Origin: JBLNCE01 sp050260415
GTDB lineage: Bacteria; Bacillota; UBA4882; JAAYXC01
Assembly: GCA_050260415.1 (NCBI GenBank)
Contig: JBLNCE010000075.1
Span: 1 to 16,355 of the forward strand
Length of the DNA: 16,355 nt
Direction: 5' to 3'
The notes below the pieces were generated by a model. It was not told the origin of the DNA. It saw only the letters and a program-made list of their open reading frames with translations, and made no database searches. Positions 7,733-14,020 of this stretch are shown here, piece by piece; the stretch's first letter is position 1, and every line of letters starts with the position of its first letter. The translations under genes and the position numbers were made by a program.

Positions 7733-8419
7733 ATGCTACAGGCGCGTGATTACTTTGACCTGGACGGCACCGGCCTGGAGGAGCTCTTCCGGGACCTCCG
7801 GTATGTATGGGAGGCCCTCAACCGGCTGGAAACGTGGCTGGGTCAGGCACCGGCGGCATCCATCGAAGGCGAGATCATGCCCGGGGCCTGGGTGGGGCCT
7901 GATGTATCCATCGGCCGCGGTACGATCGTCGAGCCGGGCGCCTATGTACAGGGGCCCACGGTGATCGGGCCCGATTGTCATATAAGGCACGGCGCCTATA
8001 TACGCGGCCAATGCCTGATCGGCGCGGGTTGCATCGTCGGCCATGCCACGGAGCTAAAGAAGGTCATCATGCTGCCCGGGGCGTCCGTCCCGCATCTGGC
8101 CTATGTCGGGGACAGCATCCTCGGCCGCCGGGTCAACCTGGGCGCCGGGGTCAAGACGGCCAACGTCAAGAACGACCATAGCGAGGTCTCGGTGGTGGTG
8201 GGAGGGGAACGTATCGCCACCGGGCTCAGGAAGTTCGGCGCCATCATCGGCGATCGCACCCAGATCGGGTGCAACTGTGTGTCCACCCCGGGCACGATGA
8301 TCGGACCCGATTGCCTGGTCTATCCCACGGTGATGCTCCGTGGCTGTTATCAGCGTGGTAGGATTATCAAGGGACGGGGTCCGGTCGAGGTGGCCGAGAG
8401 GGTGCCGGTTGGGGAGTAG
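7733..8419 (+). CDS. Left-handed beta-helix acyltransferase, GlmU acetyltransferase-like, without pyrophosphorylase domain
   Basis: 228 aa from ATG 7733, with AAGAGGTG 7 nt upstream; the ATG at 7714 gives only 11 codons. After about 45 helical residues come hexapeptide repeats (IGPDCHI, IGAGCIV, IGDRTQIG and others) to near the C-terminus. The segment PHLAYVGDSILGRRVNLGAG aligns with GlmU GHLTYLGDAEIG..VNIGAG, so His121 matches the GlmU catalytic His and Tyr124, Asn135 and Asn144 match further active-site positions. The first two points are visible; residue equivalence is from memory of E. coli GlmU. It resembles the C-terminal half of sugar-1-phosphate nucleotidylyltransferases but lacks the GT-A domain. 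It probably acetylates an amino sugar or sugar nucleotide in the cytoplasm. It follows the ROK and GNAT genes on the same strand. Confidence 0.82.
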   Translation: MLQARDYFDLDGTGLEELFRDLRYVWEALNRLETWLGQAPAASIEGEIMPGAWVGPDVSIGRGTIVEPGAYVQGPTVIGPDCHIRHGAYIRGQCLIGAGCIVGHATELKKVIMLPGASVPHLAYVGDSILGRRVNLGAGVKTANVKNDHSEVSVVVGGERIATGLRKFGAIIGDRTQIGCNCVSTPGTMIGPDCLVYPTVMLRGCYQRGRIIKGRGPVEVAERVPVGE

Positions 8420-8452
8420 GGGAGAGTGGGAGTGGAGGAGAGGGGGAGAGAA

Positions 8453-8484
8453 GGGGTGACGGGGTGAAGGGGTGAACGGGTGAG
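8453..8484 (+). repeat. G-rich octamer tandem repeat, four units
   Basis: Units are GGGGTGAC, GGGGTGAA, GGGGTGAA and CGGGTGAG. They follow a further G/A-rich run (8411-8452) with GGGG, GGG and GGGGG tracts. The plus strand of 8411-8484 could form G-quadruplexes. It fills most of the 164-nt gap between two genes; no gene is seen there. Confidence 0.85.
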
Positions 8485-8583
8485 GAAGACAAGGAGGTTT
8501 TCTTCTGGGATCATGGACTTTGTCGAACGGTCACGGTCCCGCGGGTGCGGCCGTTGGCATAAGATGCGTCGGAGTGATGCAGA

Positions 8584-9102
8584 ATGGCCACCGCCGCGAC
8601 CAGGGACAAGGTATTGGCCGCCGCCCGGGCGATGCTTGGGCGCACGGACGTCAACTTCGCCAGCACGAGCCCGGCCGAGGGCCTCGTTTGCATCGACATC
8701 TTCGTTTATGCCTGTGAGGGCGCGGGGATTCCCCTGCGCGACCTCATGCGCCGTTTGTATTATCAAAACCCCGGCGCATTTCCCTCCGACAGCGGTCCCC
8801 CCACGGACGTCAATTTTCCCAGGCGGATCAGGAACGTCATCGCTTTCTTGAACGCACTCGGCCTCTGGTACCCCTCCGGCCAGGGCCTGCCCGGCCAGCT
8901 GATCGCCTTTGGCGACGGTCCCGGAGAGCCGGCGCACACGGGCGTGGTCAGCGCGGTGGAAAGCGGGAAAGCAAGCGGGGCCATCATGACGACCGGCTTC
9001 GGCGGCGGCCCGCTCTCCGTGCGCGAGGTCGACCTCGCCGCATACCTCCGCGCCCACCCCGAGTTCTTCGTCGCGGGTTTTGGCGAACCGCCGGGAGAAT
9101 GA
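8584..9102 (+). CDS. DUF1287/NlpC-P60-like putative cysteine hydrolase
   Basis: 172 aa from ATG 8584; an in-frame stop lies 9 nt upstream and GGAG (8571-8574) 9 nt upstream, so the start is firm. The pattern LVCIDIFVYACEGAGIPL, then FPRRIRNVIAFLNALG, then PGQLIAFGDG and HTGVVSAV follows the DUF1287 layout (CTDVVxRAxxxxGIDL, HRRVxNxxxYL, GDIVxW, HIGIVS). Cys36 and His118 would be the catalytic pair of a papain-like NlpC/P60 fold. Family members are usually exported; here no signal peptide is visible, so the location is unclear. Family assignment is moderately sure and the substrate (perhaps peptidoglycan) is inference. It reads in the same direction as its neighbours but behind the G-rich repeat. 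Confidence 0.68.
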   Translation: MATAATRDKVLAAARAMLGRTDVNFASTSPAEGLVCIDIFVYACEGAGIPLRDLMRRLYYQNPGAFPSDSGPPTDVNFPRRIRNVIAFLNALGLWYPSGQGLPGQLIAFGDGPGEPAHTGVVSAVESGKASGAIMTTGFGGGPLSVREVDLAAYLRAHPEFFVAGFGEPPGE

Positions 9103-9117
9103 GGGACTAACGATCGC

Positions 9118-9146
9118 TTGAGCCATCAACCCCGCCGTGCTACAAT
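9118..9146 (+). promoter_or_regulatory. Strong sigma70-type promoter of the esterase-deoxyribosyltransferase gene
   Basis: TTGAGC (9118-9123), exactly 17 nt spacer, TACAAT (9141-9146), with TGC before the -10 (extended -10). Start of transcription is expected near 9153. Confidence 0.75.
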
Positions 9147-9261
9147 CCCACCCAACTGGAAGGGCGCCTAGGAATACCATAAGACGGCAGGATTCGAGTT
9201 CTTGGGCCGCGAATATCGCTCCAAGGAAGAAGTTGGTTTTTGTGCTGAGGGGTGTTGCTGT

Positions 9262-10917
9262 TTGAGCTGCCAGGCTACCGCCCAAGATCTCCAAACCGCC
9301 CGTTCCTTCTGGCATTTATACCGCCCGGAGGACGCGCCGTACCGTTTCAAGGCGGGTAACCTCGGGGAAGCCGTCCACTGGCAGGCCGAGACCAGGGATC
9401 TGCTGGCGCGGACCGTCGGATTTCAGGACCTTCCCACCGTGCCGCTGGCGCCCAAGCTCCTCGAGCGGGTCGACAAGGGGGACTACATCAGGGAGAAGGT
9501 TCTCCTCCGCACGGGCGAAGCTGCGCTCATGCCGGTCTATCTCTTGATTCCCAAAGGAGAGCCCCCCTTTCCGGGCATCCTGGCTTTCCACGGCCATGGC
9601 TACGGGGTCAAGGAGATCGTGGGGCTCTGGGAGGACGGGGCGGAACGCGGGACGCCCGAGGGCTACCAGAGGGACTTTGCCGTGGCGCTCTGCCGAAAGG
9701 GATTCGCCGTCGCCGCGCCGGAGATCGCGTGCTTTGGCGAGCGCCGGACGGACTTTGCGTATCTCGACACGGTGCTCGGCCAACCGGTCCCCAACAGCTG
9801 TCACCATGCGGCGGCACTCGCCTTTCACCTTGGGGGATCGGTTATCGGCCTGCGCGTCCATGACGCCCGGCGCCTCGTGGATTATCTGGAAACCCGGGCG
9901 GAGTTCGCTGCCGGGCGGCTGGGCGCCATGGGCATCTCCGGCGGGGGCATGCTCACCTTCTACGCGACTTGCCTCGACACACGGATCAAGGCCAGCGCGA
10001 TCAGCGGTTATTACTCCACCTACCGCGAGAGCATCCTGGCCATGCATCACTGCCCGTGTAACTACGTCCCCGGCTTGTATCGTTTTGGCGAGATGTATGA
10101 CCTCGTGGGCCTTATCGCCCCGCGGCCGCTGTTGGTCGAGGCGGGCGACCACGATCCCATCTTTCCCATCGAGGCGGTCAAGCGGAGCGTGGACAAGGCG
10201 CGGAGCGTCTACGGGGTTTTCGGGGCGGGGGACAAGCTAGAGATCGACTACTTCGAGGGCCGGCACCGGATCAGCGGGCGGGCGGCGTATGAGTTTCTGT
10301 GGGGGGCGCTCGCCTCCCAACCCCAGGAGCGCATCCAGACCGAGATCGGGAGCGGAGATCTTCCTGGCCCTTGCCCCAGGCTATATCGGGGTGTCGCCGC
10401 TTATGCTCCGGAGAAGGAGGCAATCGGCTCGAAGATCTACTTCGCGGGCCCGCTCTTTTGCGAGAGCGAACGCGCCTTCAACCAGAACCTGGCCGGGCAG
10501 CTCGAGGAGGCCGGGTTCGCGGTCTTCCTGCCGCAGCGGGACGGCGTCGAGTCCAGCAAGCCCCCCTATACCCTGATGAGCCCTGACGAGCGGCGGAAAG
10601 CCGTGTTCGCAATGGACCGCGACGAGATTACCGCCTGCGATATTTTCCTCTTTGTCCTGGACGGCCGGATCCCCGACGAGGGCGCCTGCGTGGAGTTGGG
10701 CTTGGCGTATATGCATCGGTTGATGGCGAAGCGGCCGCGGCTGATCATCGGCTTGCAGACGGATTGCCGGGCGGCCTTCATCGGCTCCCGTCTCAATCCC
10801 ATGCTGCGTCTGGCTTTCGATACAATCGTCGAGACGCGCGAGGCGTTATTGGAGGCCCTTACGGCATGGAGGGAGAATGTCCGCATCGGCGAAGCACCCG
10901 CGGCGGACGCAAGGTGA
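9262..10917 (+). CDS. Fusion protein: acetyl-esterase-like alpha/beta hydrolase + nucleoside 2-deoxyribosyltransferase
   Basis: 551 aa in one open frame. Residues 1-350 are an alpha/beta hydrolase of the acetyl xylan esterase / Abhydrolase_7-like group: FHGHGYG oxyanion region, nucleophile elbow GISGGG (Ser226), PRPLLVEAGDHDPIFP (acid Asp296 or Asp298) and GRH (His335); the motif HCPCNYVPGL is also typical. After a linker of about 40 residues comes a nucleoside 2-deoxyribosyltransferase domain (391-535): KIYFAGPLF, MDRDEITACDIFLFVLDG and DEGACVELGLAY. Asp452, Asp472 and Glu478 keep the spacing I recall for Asp72, Asp92 and Glu98 of the Lactobacillus enzyme, with Asn512-Pro-Met after it. Glu478 is the presumed nucleophile. 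The hydrolase substrate is unknown. TTG 9262 is chosen for GAGGGGTG 8 nt upstream; TTG 9202 would add 20 Cys-rich residues. An SD-like GAGAAGGAGG at 10411-10420 lies inside the linker. No signal peptide, so probably cytoplasmic. Confidence 0.85.
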   Translation: MSCQATAQDLQTARSFWHLYRPEDAPYRFKAGNLGEAVHWQAETRDLLARTVGFQDLPTVPLAPKLLERVDKGDYIREKVLLRTGEAALMPVYLLIPKGEPPFPGILAFHGHGYGVKEIVGLWEDGAERGTPEGYQRDFAVALCRKGFAVAAPEIACFGERRTDFAYLDTVLGQPVPNSCHHAAALAFHLGGSVIGLRVHDARRLVDYLETRAEFAAGRLGAMGISGGGMLTFYATCLDTRIKASAISGYYSTYRESILAMHHCPCNYVPGLYRFGEMYDLVGLIAPRPLLVEAGDHDPIFPIEAVKRSVDKARSVYGVFGAGDKLEIDYFEGRHRISGRAAYEFLWGALASQPQERIQTEIGSGDLPGPCPRLYRGVAAYAPEKEAIGSKIYFAGPLFCESERAFNQNLAGQLEEAGFAVFLPQRDGVESSKPPYTLMSPDERRKAVFAMDRDEITACDIFLFVLDGRIPDEGACVELGLAYMHRLMAKRPRLIIGLQTDCRAAFIGSRLNPMLRLAFDTIVETREALLEALTAWRENVRIGEAPAADAR

Positions 10918-10938
10918 CGTCGGCTTAAAGCTTAGGTT

Positions 10939-10952
10939 AACCAATATTGGTT
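10939..10952. promoter_or_regulatory. Perfect 14-bp palindrome AACCAATATTGGTT
   Basis: A fully symmetric site in the 115-nt gap before the homocysteine methyltransferase gene. It lies in an AT-rich pocket of an otherwise GC-rich region and has no T-run, so it looks like an operator, not a terminator. The bound regulator is unknown. Confidence 0.5.
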
Positions 10953-10999
10953 CGCGTCGTGGCGATGTTTTGCTCTCAACGCGGGCGGGGGAAGAATCC

Positions 11000-11013
11000 G
11001 AGTACGAGTACGA
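11000..11013. repeat. GAGTAC hexamer repeat upstream of the methyltransferase start
   Basis: GAGTACGAGTACGA, two and a third units of a 6-bp repeat, ending 19 nt before ATG 11033. The same unit recurs on the other strand at 16116-16127 and 16195-16206. Confidence 0.7.
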
Positions 11014-11032
11014 ACAAGAAAGGATCGAGACC

Positions 11033-11902
11033 ATGAATCTTGCGGAATTTATTGTGGCGCGGTCGCCAATCTTGCTAGACGGCGCGATGGGCACGCAGCT
11101 AGCCGCGGCGGGATTGGAGATGGGCGGACAGAACTGCGTCTCCCACCCGGAGGCGGTACTTGCCGTGCACAAGCAATATGCCCAGGCCGGCTGCGACCTG
11201 CTGATCACGAATACGCTCACCATGAACAGGATCTCCATCGAGACGCACGGCGTGGGCGTCGACGTTGAAGAAGTGAATCTGGCCGGCGCGCGGCTCGCCA
11301 AATCCGCGGTGACTGTTGGTCAATATGTGCTTGGCGACATCAGCTCGACCGGGCAATTGCTCGAGCCATACGGAGACTTTTCCGAGGCGCAGTTCTATGA
11401 GACCTTCAGGGAGCAAGCCGCATTCCTCGCCGCTGGAGGCGTCGACGGCTTCATCGTGGAGACCATGCTGGACCTGCGCGAGGCGCTCTGCGCGCTGCGC
11501 GCCTGCCGCGACGTATCGCCGTTGCCCGTGCTGGTGACGCTCTCGTTCAAGACCACCGCCAACGGCGGACGCACGGTCATGGGCAACGCGGCCGCGGAGA
11601 TTGCCGCCGCATTGGCCGAAGCGGGAGCGGCCGCAGTCGGCGCGAACTGCGGCGATCTCAGCCCGCGCGAGACCGCCGCCATCATTGGGATCATGAGGAA
11701 AAGCGTGGACCTGCCGCTCATCGCGCAACCCAACGCCGGGAAGCCCCATCTCGTCGGCGAGCGCACGGTCTTTGACATGAGCCCGGAGGCCTTCGCCGAC
11801 GGCATCGCCGAATGCGTCGCGGCGGGCGCAACGCTCGTGGGCGGCTGCTGCGGCACGACCCCCGACCACATCCGGCGCGTCGCCGAACTGATCAAACGGT
11901 AA
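11033..11902 (+). CDS. Homocysteine S-methyltransferase-domain protein
   Basis: 289 aa from ATG 11033, with AAAGGA 8 nt upstream. It is a single Hcy-binding (betaine-homocysteine methyltransferase / MetH N-terminal type) TIM barrel: ILLDGAMGTQL (13-23), ITNTLTMNR, VDGFIVETMLDLREAL, and the zinc ligands Cys206 in GANCGD and Cys272-Cys273 in GGCCGTTPDHI. All three zinc Cys are present, so it should activate a thiol such as homocysteine. The methyl donor cannot be told; the single-domain length fits S-methylmethionine- or betaine-type enzymes and also the stand-alone enzymes that work with corrinoid partners in anaerobes. No cobalamin or folate domain is next to it. It follows the fusion gene on the same strand but with a palindrome and hexamer repeat between, so it may have its own promoter. 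Confidence 0.9.
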   Translation: MNLAEFIVARSPILLDGAMGTQLAAAGLEMGGQNCVSHPEAVLAVHKQYAQAGCDLLITNTLTMNRISIETHGVGVDVEEVNLAGARLAKSAVTVGQYVLGDISSTGQLLEPYGDFSEAQFYETFREQAAFLAAGGVDGFIVETMLDLREALCALRACRDVSPLPVLVTLSFKTTANGGRTVMGNAAAEIAAALAEAGAAAVGANCGDLSPRETAAIIGIMRKSVDLPLIAQPNAGKPHLVGERTVFDMSPEAFADGIAECVAAGATLVGGCCGTTPDHIRRVAELIKR

Positions 11903-11987
11903 TCACAAAAGCCCATGACGCCGTCTGTATGGCGGCAAGAAAAGAGAAAACGAACGTACAGTTGGGTGTATAGTCTCCTGATTTTTA

Positions 11988-12033
11988 TACGATCCTTGAC
12001 ACCAACTGCGCCGCTGTATTACGATCGTATTAC
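11988..12033 (+). promoter_or_regulatory. Promoter and repeated operator half-sites of the toxin-antitoxin operon
   Basis: Perfect -35 TTGACA (11996-12001). TATTAC at 12017-12022 serves as a weak -10 with a 15-nt spacer. GTATTAC occurs twice (12016-12022 and 12027-12033), separated by GATC, and centres on the palindrome TACGATCGTA (12020-12029). Another TACGATC lies at 11988-11994, just before the -35. Repeats overlapping the -10 fit autorepression by the ribbon-helix-helix antitoxin; family knowledge supports this, binding is inferred. Confidence 0.6.
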
Positions 12034-12046
12034 AGGGGGTGTTTTC

Positions 12047-12490
12047 ATGTTCAGCATCCGTCTGCCGCGCGATCTCGATGAAAAGTTGGCCGCCAGATCC
12101 GCACGGGAGGGCCGGACCAAGGCGGACCTCATCAGAGAAGCCCTGGTTAGATACTTAACGCTATGGGAGACGAGGTATGAATCGGGCAACGACCATAGCG
12201 GCCGCTATGGCGGTGGCCGGGGCGATTCGGCGCGCGATGGCATGGGCATATTCCGGGAGCATGACCGCGCCGCGAAGGATGTCGAGGCGGAAGCCATGCT
12301 GCTGGACCTCGACGATCGGGCGATCTTGGCGGAAAAGCTCATCCTCAGTCTGGACGCGCCCTCGGATGCGGAGAATCTCGGCCTCTGGGTCGGCGAGGCC
12401 ACGCGCAGGCTAAAGGAACTCAGGGAAGGGAAGGCTGGGGTGGTCGCGCTCGAAGAGGTGCTCCGGCGGATGCGGTCCTCCATCTCATGA
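12047..12490 (+). CDS. Chimeric antitoxin: ribbon-helix-helix (CopG-like) + Unstab_antitox domain
   Basis: 147 aa from ATG 12047, with AGGGGGTG at 12034-12041. Residues 2-45 (FSIRLPRDLDEKLAARSAREGRTKADLIREALVRYL region) are a CopG/Arc ribbon-helix-helix DNA-binding domain. Residues 46-77 are a Gly/Arg/Asp-rich linker. Residues 78-143 (AEAMLLDLDDRAILAEKLILSLD, LWVGEATRRLKELREGK, ALEEVLRRMR) match the addiction-module Unstab_antitox type, which normally forms a small stand-alone antitoxin for this kind of toxin. The protein should neutralise the toxin through its C-terminal half and repress the operon through its N-terminal half. Its stop overlaps the toxin start (ATGA). An in-frame ATG at 11915 lies upstream of the promoter and is rejected. 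ATG 12177, behind a GGAG, opens another frame across the linker, so a past frameshift joining two genes is possible. Confidence 0.82.
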   Translation: MFSIRLPRDLDEKLAARSAREGRTKADLIREALVRYLTLWETRYESGNDHSGRYGGGRGDSARDGMGIFREHDRAAKDVEAEAMLLDLDDRAILAEKLILSLDAPSDAENLGLWVGEATRRLKELREGKAGVVALEEVLRRMRSSIS

Positions 12491-12780
12491 TGGGGGTTGT
12501 TTTTCACGCTCGTGCCACCACCGAGGCCATCGAGGCGTTCCGGTATTACGAGGAGCGGGTGCCGGGCCTGGGCGTCTCGTTTCTGCTCGATCTCGGGGAA
12601 GCGGGACGGCTAATCGGGGAGCATCCCGAAGCGTCCCCGCTTGTCGGCGAGGAAATCCGGCGTAAGCTGTGCCGGCGTTTTCCATACAGTCTGCTCTATA
12701 CAGTCGAAACGGAACGGATCCTTGTCCTGGCGGTAGCGCACCATAAAAGGCGGCCCGGGTATTGGCAGGAACGCGGCTAA
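12487..12780 (+). CDS. ParE/RelE-family toxin
   Basis: 97 aa starting at ATG 12487 within the ATGA overlap with the antitoxin stop; ATG 12490 is equally possible. Family pattern: AIEAFRYYEERVPGLGVSFLLDL, then IGEHPEASPLVGEEIRRKLCRRFPYSLLYTVE, ILVLAVAHHKRRPGYW. The RRxxxRFPYxxxY strand and the AxxHxxRxPxYW end are typical of the ParE/RelE-like toxins paired with Unstab_antitox proteins. Whether it acts as a ribosome-dependent RNase or on gyrase cannot be told from sequence. Complete, with no sign of inactivation. The 4-nt overlap suggests translational coupling to the antitoxin. Confidence 0.88.
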   Translation: MMGVVFHARATTEAIEAFRYYEERVPGLGVSFLLDLGEAGRLIGEHPEASPLVGEEIRRKLCRRFPYSLLYTVETERILVLAVAHHKRRPGYWQERG

Positions 12781-12806
12781 CACTGGCAGTCGGCGTAGCC
12801 TTTTTT
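12775..12806 (+). terminator. Possible terminator of the toxin-antitoxin operon
   Basis: GGCTA (12775-12779, overlapping the toxin stop) pairs with TAGCC (12796-12800), followed by six T (12801-12806). The stem is only 5 bp with a 16-nt loop, so it is weak. It lies between convergent genes. Confidence 0.35.
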
Positions 12807-12872
12807 GCCGCGGCCAATGGGGTTCGGCGTCTGGGACTACGGAGGTTTGAGTCCACGGGTTCGTAGATCGCT

Positions 12873-13853
12873 TCACCCGGCCTCTTCATTACCGGCCGCG
12901 GCGTGGGACCACTTGCCGCAGCGATCGCCGAAGTAGGCCAGCAGCTTCTTGCCCCGGTTGACGGCGACGATCTCGCAGTTGTTTGCGCAGCCGCCGCAGG
13001 ATCCGCCGGTGGTGGTGAGTTCTTCCTCGCAGAGCCGCCAGCCGGCGAATTTGCTGGACGGGCCGCCGGCCAGGGCTTGGCGGCGCACCAAGAGGGCGGC
13101 GCCCAACGCGCCCATGACGGCATAATGCTCCGGCACGGCCAGTGCATGGCCCAGGGCCTTCTCCAAGGCGCGGCGCATGCCGAGATTGGCCGCCACGCCG
13201 CCTTGAAAGACGATCGCGGGCAGAATCTCCTTGCCCTTGCCCACATTGTTTAGGTAGTTGCGGGCCAGCGCGTCGCAGAGCCCGGCGGCTATATCGGGCA
13301 GGGGATGGCCGATCTGCTGCTTGTGAATCATGTCCGACTCCGCAAAGACCGCGCACCTCCCGGTGATCGTCACGGGGTTCGCCGCCGCCAGCGCGAGGGC
13401 GCCGAACTCCTCGATCCCGATCCCAAGCCGCGCGGCCTGCTGATCGAGGAACGAGCCGGTCCCCGCGGCGCAAACCGTGTTCATGGCAAAGTCGACCGCG
13501 ATGCCGTCGCGGATGATGATGATCTTCGAGTCCTGACCGCCGATCTCGATCACCGTTCTGGCCTCGGGTTGGTAGTGGAGGGCGGCTACCGCGTGCGCGG
13601 TGATCTCGTTCTTGATCAGATCCGCCCCGATGACCAGCCCGATCAGGTTACGGGCGCTCCCGGTCGCCCCCACGCCGGCGATCCTCCCCGCGCCAGCCGC
13701 GCCTCTCAACCGCTCCAATCCCTGCTGGACCGCGTGGAGCGGCCGGCCGCCGGTGCGCAGATAGACCGTCCCGAGGGTGCTCCCGTCTTCCCGGAGCAGC
13801 ACGAGATTGGCGCTGACGGAGCCCACATCGACGCCGAGGAAGAGATCCTGCAT
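12873..13853 (-). CDS. Acyl-CoA dehydratase activase, HgdC/BadF/BcrA ATPase family
   Basis: 326 aa. An ASKHA-fold ATPase that, in characterised members, bridges a [4Fe-4S] cluster between two subunits and injects an electron into a partner dehydratase or reductase at the cost of ATP. Visible: phosphate-1 LGVDVGSVSANLVLL (6-20), phosphate-2 IEIGGQDSK (102-110), adenosine motif FQGGVAANLGMRRAL (216-230), and cluster Cys128 (NTVCAAGTGSF) and Cys167 (GRCAVFAESDM), matching the two HgdC ligands. A C-terminal extension carries CGGCANNC (286-293) and RCGKW (Cys312), the knuckle that joins activase to DUF2229 in the giant fused proteins. ATG 13853 is preferred, since AGGAGG (13862-13867) is 8 nt upstream; ATG 13859 would be only 2 nt away. 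It is the last gene of the minus-strand operon, behind a repeat hairpin. Its partner dehydratase is not in the window. Confidence 0.92.
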   Translation of the reverse strand: MQDLFLGVDVGSVSANLVLLREDGSTLGTVYLRTGGRPLHAVQQGLERLRGAAGAGRIAGVGATGSARNLIGLVIGADLIKNEITAHAVAALHYQPEARTVIEIGGQDSKIIIIRDGIAVDFAMNTVCAAGTGSFLDQQAARLGIGIEEFGALALAAANPVTITGRCAVFAESDMIHKQQIGHPLPDIAAGLCDALARNYLNNVGKGKEILPAIVFQGGVAANLGMRRALEKALGHALAVPEHYAVMGALGAALLVRRQALAGGPSSKFAGWRLCEEELTTTGGSCGGCANNCEIVAVNRGKKLLAYFGDRCGKWSHAAAGNEEAG

Positions 13854-13896
13854 GTGCATGGCCTCCTAATCATCATGTACCCAAATAGCCGATATC

Positions 13897-14002
13897 GGGG
13901 TTGGTATCGGGATCGGAATCGAAAGGTTTTTCTAACAATCGAGGTTCAACGGTTCGATGCTTTGCCGATGCCGATACCGATTCCGATTCCGATTCCGACC
14001 CC
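13897..14002. repeat. Hexamer-repeat inverted structure (25-bp arms, 3 mismatches) between operon genes
   Basis: Left arm 13897-13921 (GGGGTTGG, ATCGGGATCGGAATCG) pairs with right arm 13978-14002 (CGATTCCGATTCC, GATTCCGACCCC) at 22 of 25 positions around a 56-nt loop. Both arms are built from a 6-bp unit (GATTCC / GGAATC, with GATACC variants). It fills most of the 161-nt gap between the DUF2229-type gene and the activase gene, both read on the minus strand. It could be an mRNA-processing or stabilising hairpin, or an expanded simple repeat. Confidence 0.8.
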
Positions 14003-14020
14003 GAGAAAGCGAAATGCAAA

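Noticed and set aside
8350..9315. A 321-codon minus-strand frame over the octamer repeat and the DUF1287-like gene
   Set aside because: Low-complexity Ser/Pro/Thr end from the repeat and no recognisable domain; the plus strand has a proper RBS and family pattern.
12777..12836. Minus-strand fragment reading PNPIGRGKKGYADCQC before a stop
   Set aside because: It looks protein-like but is only 19 codons between two stops with no start codon; at most a relic, and chance cannot be excluded.
12810..12880. tRNA-like T-arm sequence GGTTTGAGTCC
   Set aside because: No acceptor, D or anticodon arm can be folded around it.
13897..14002. CRISPR-like array from repeated GATTCC units
   Set aside because: The units are 6 bp in tandem with no spacers and no cas genes nearby; it is a simple repeat forming a hairpin.
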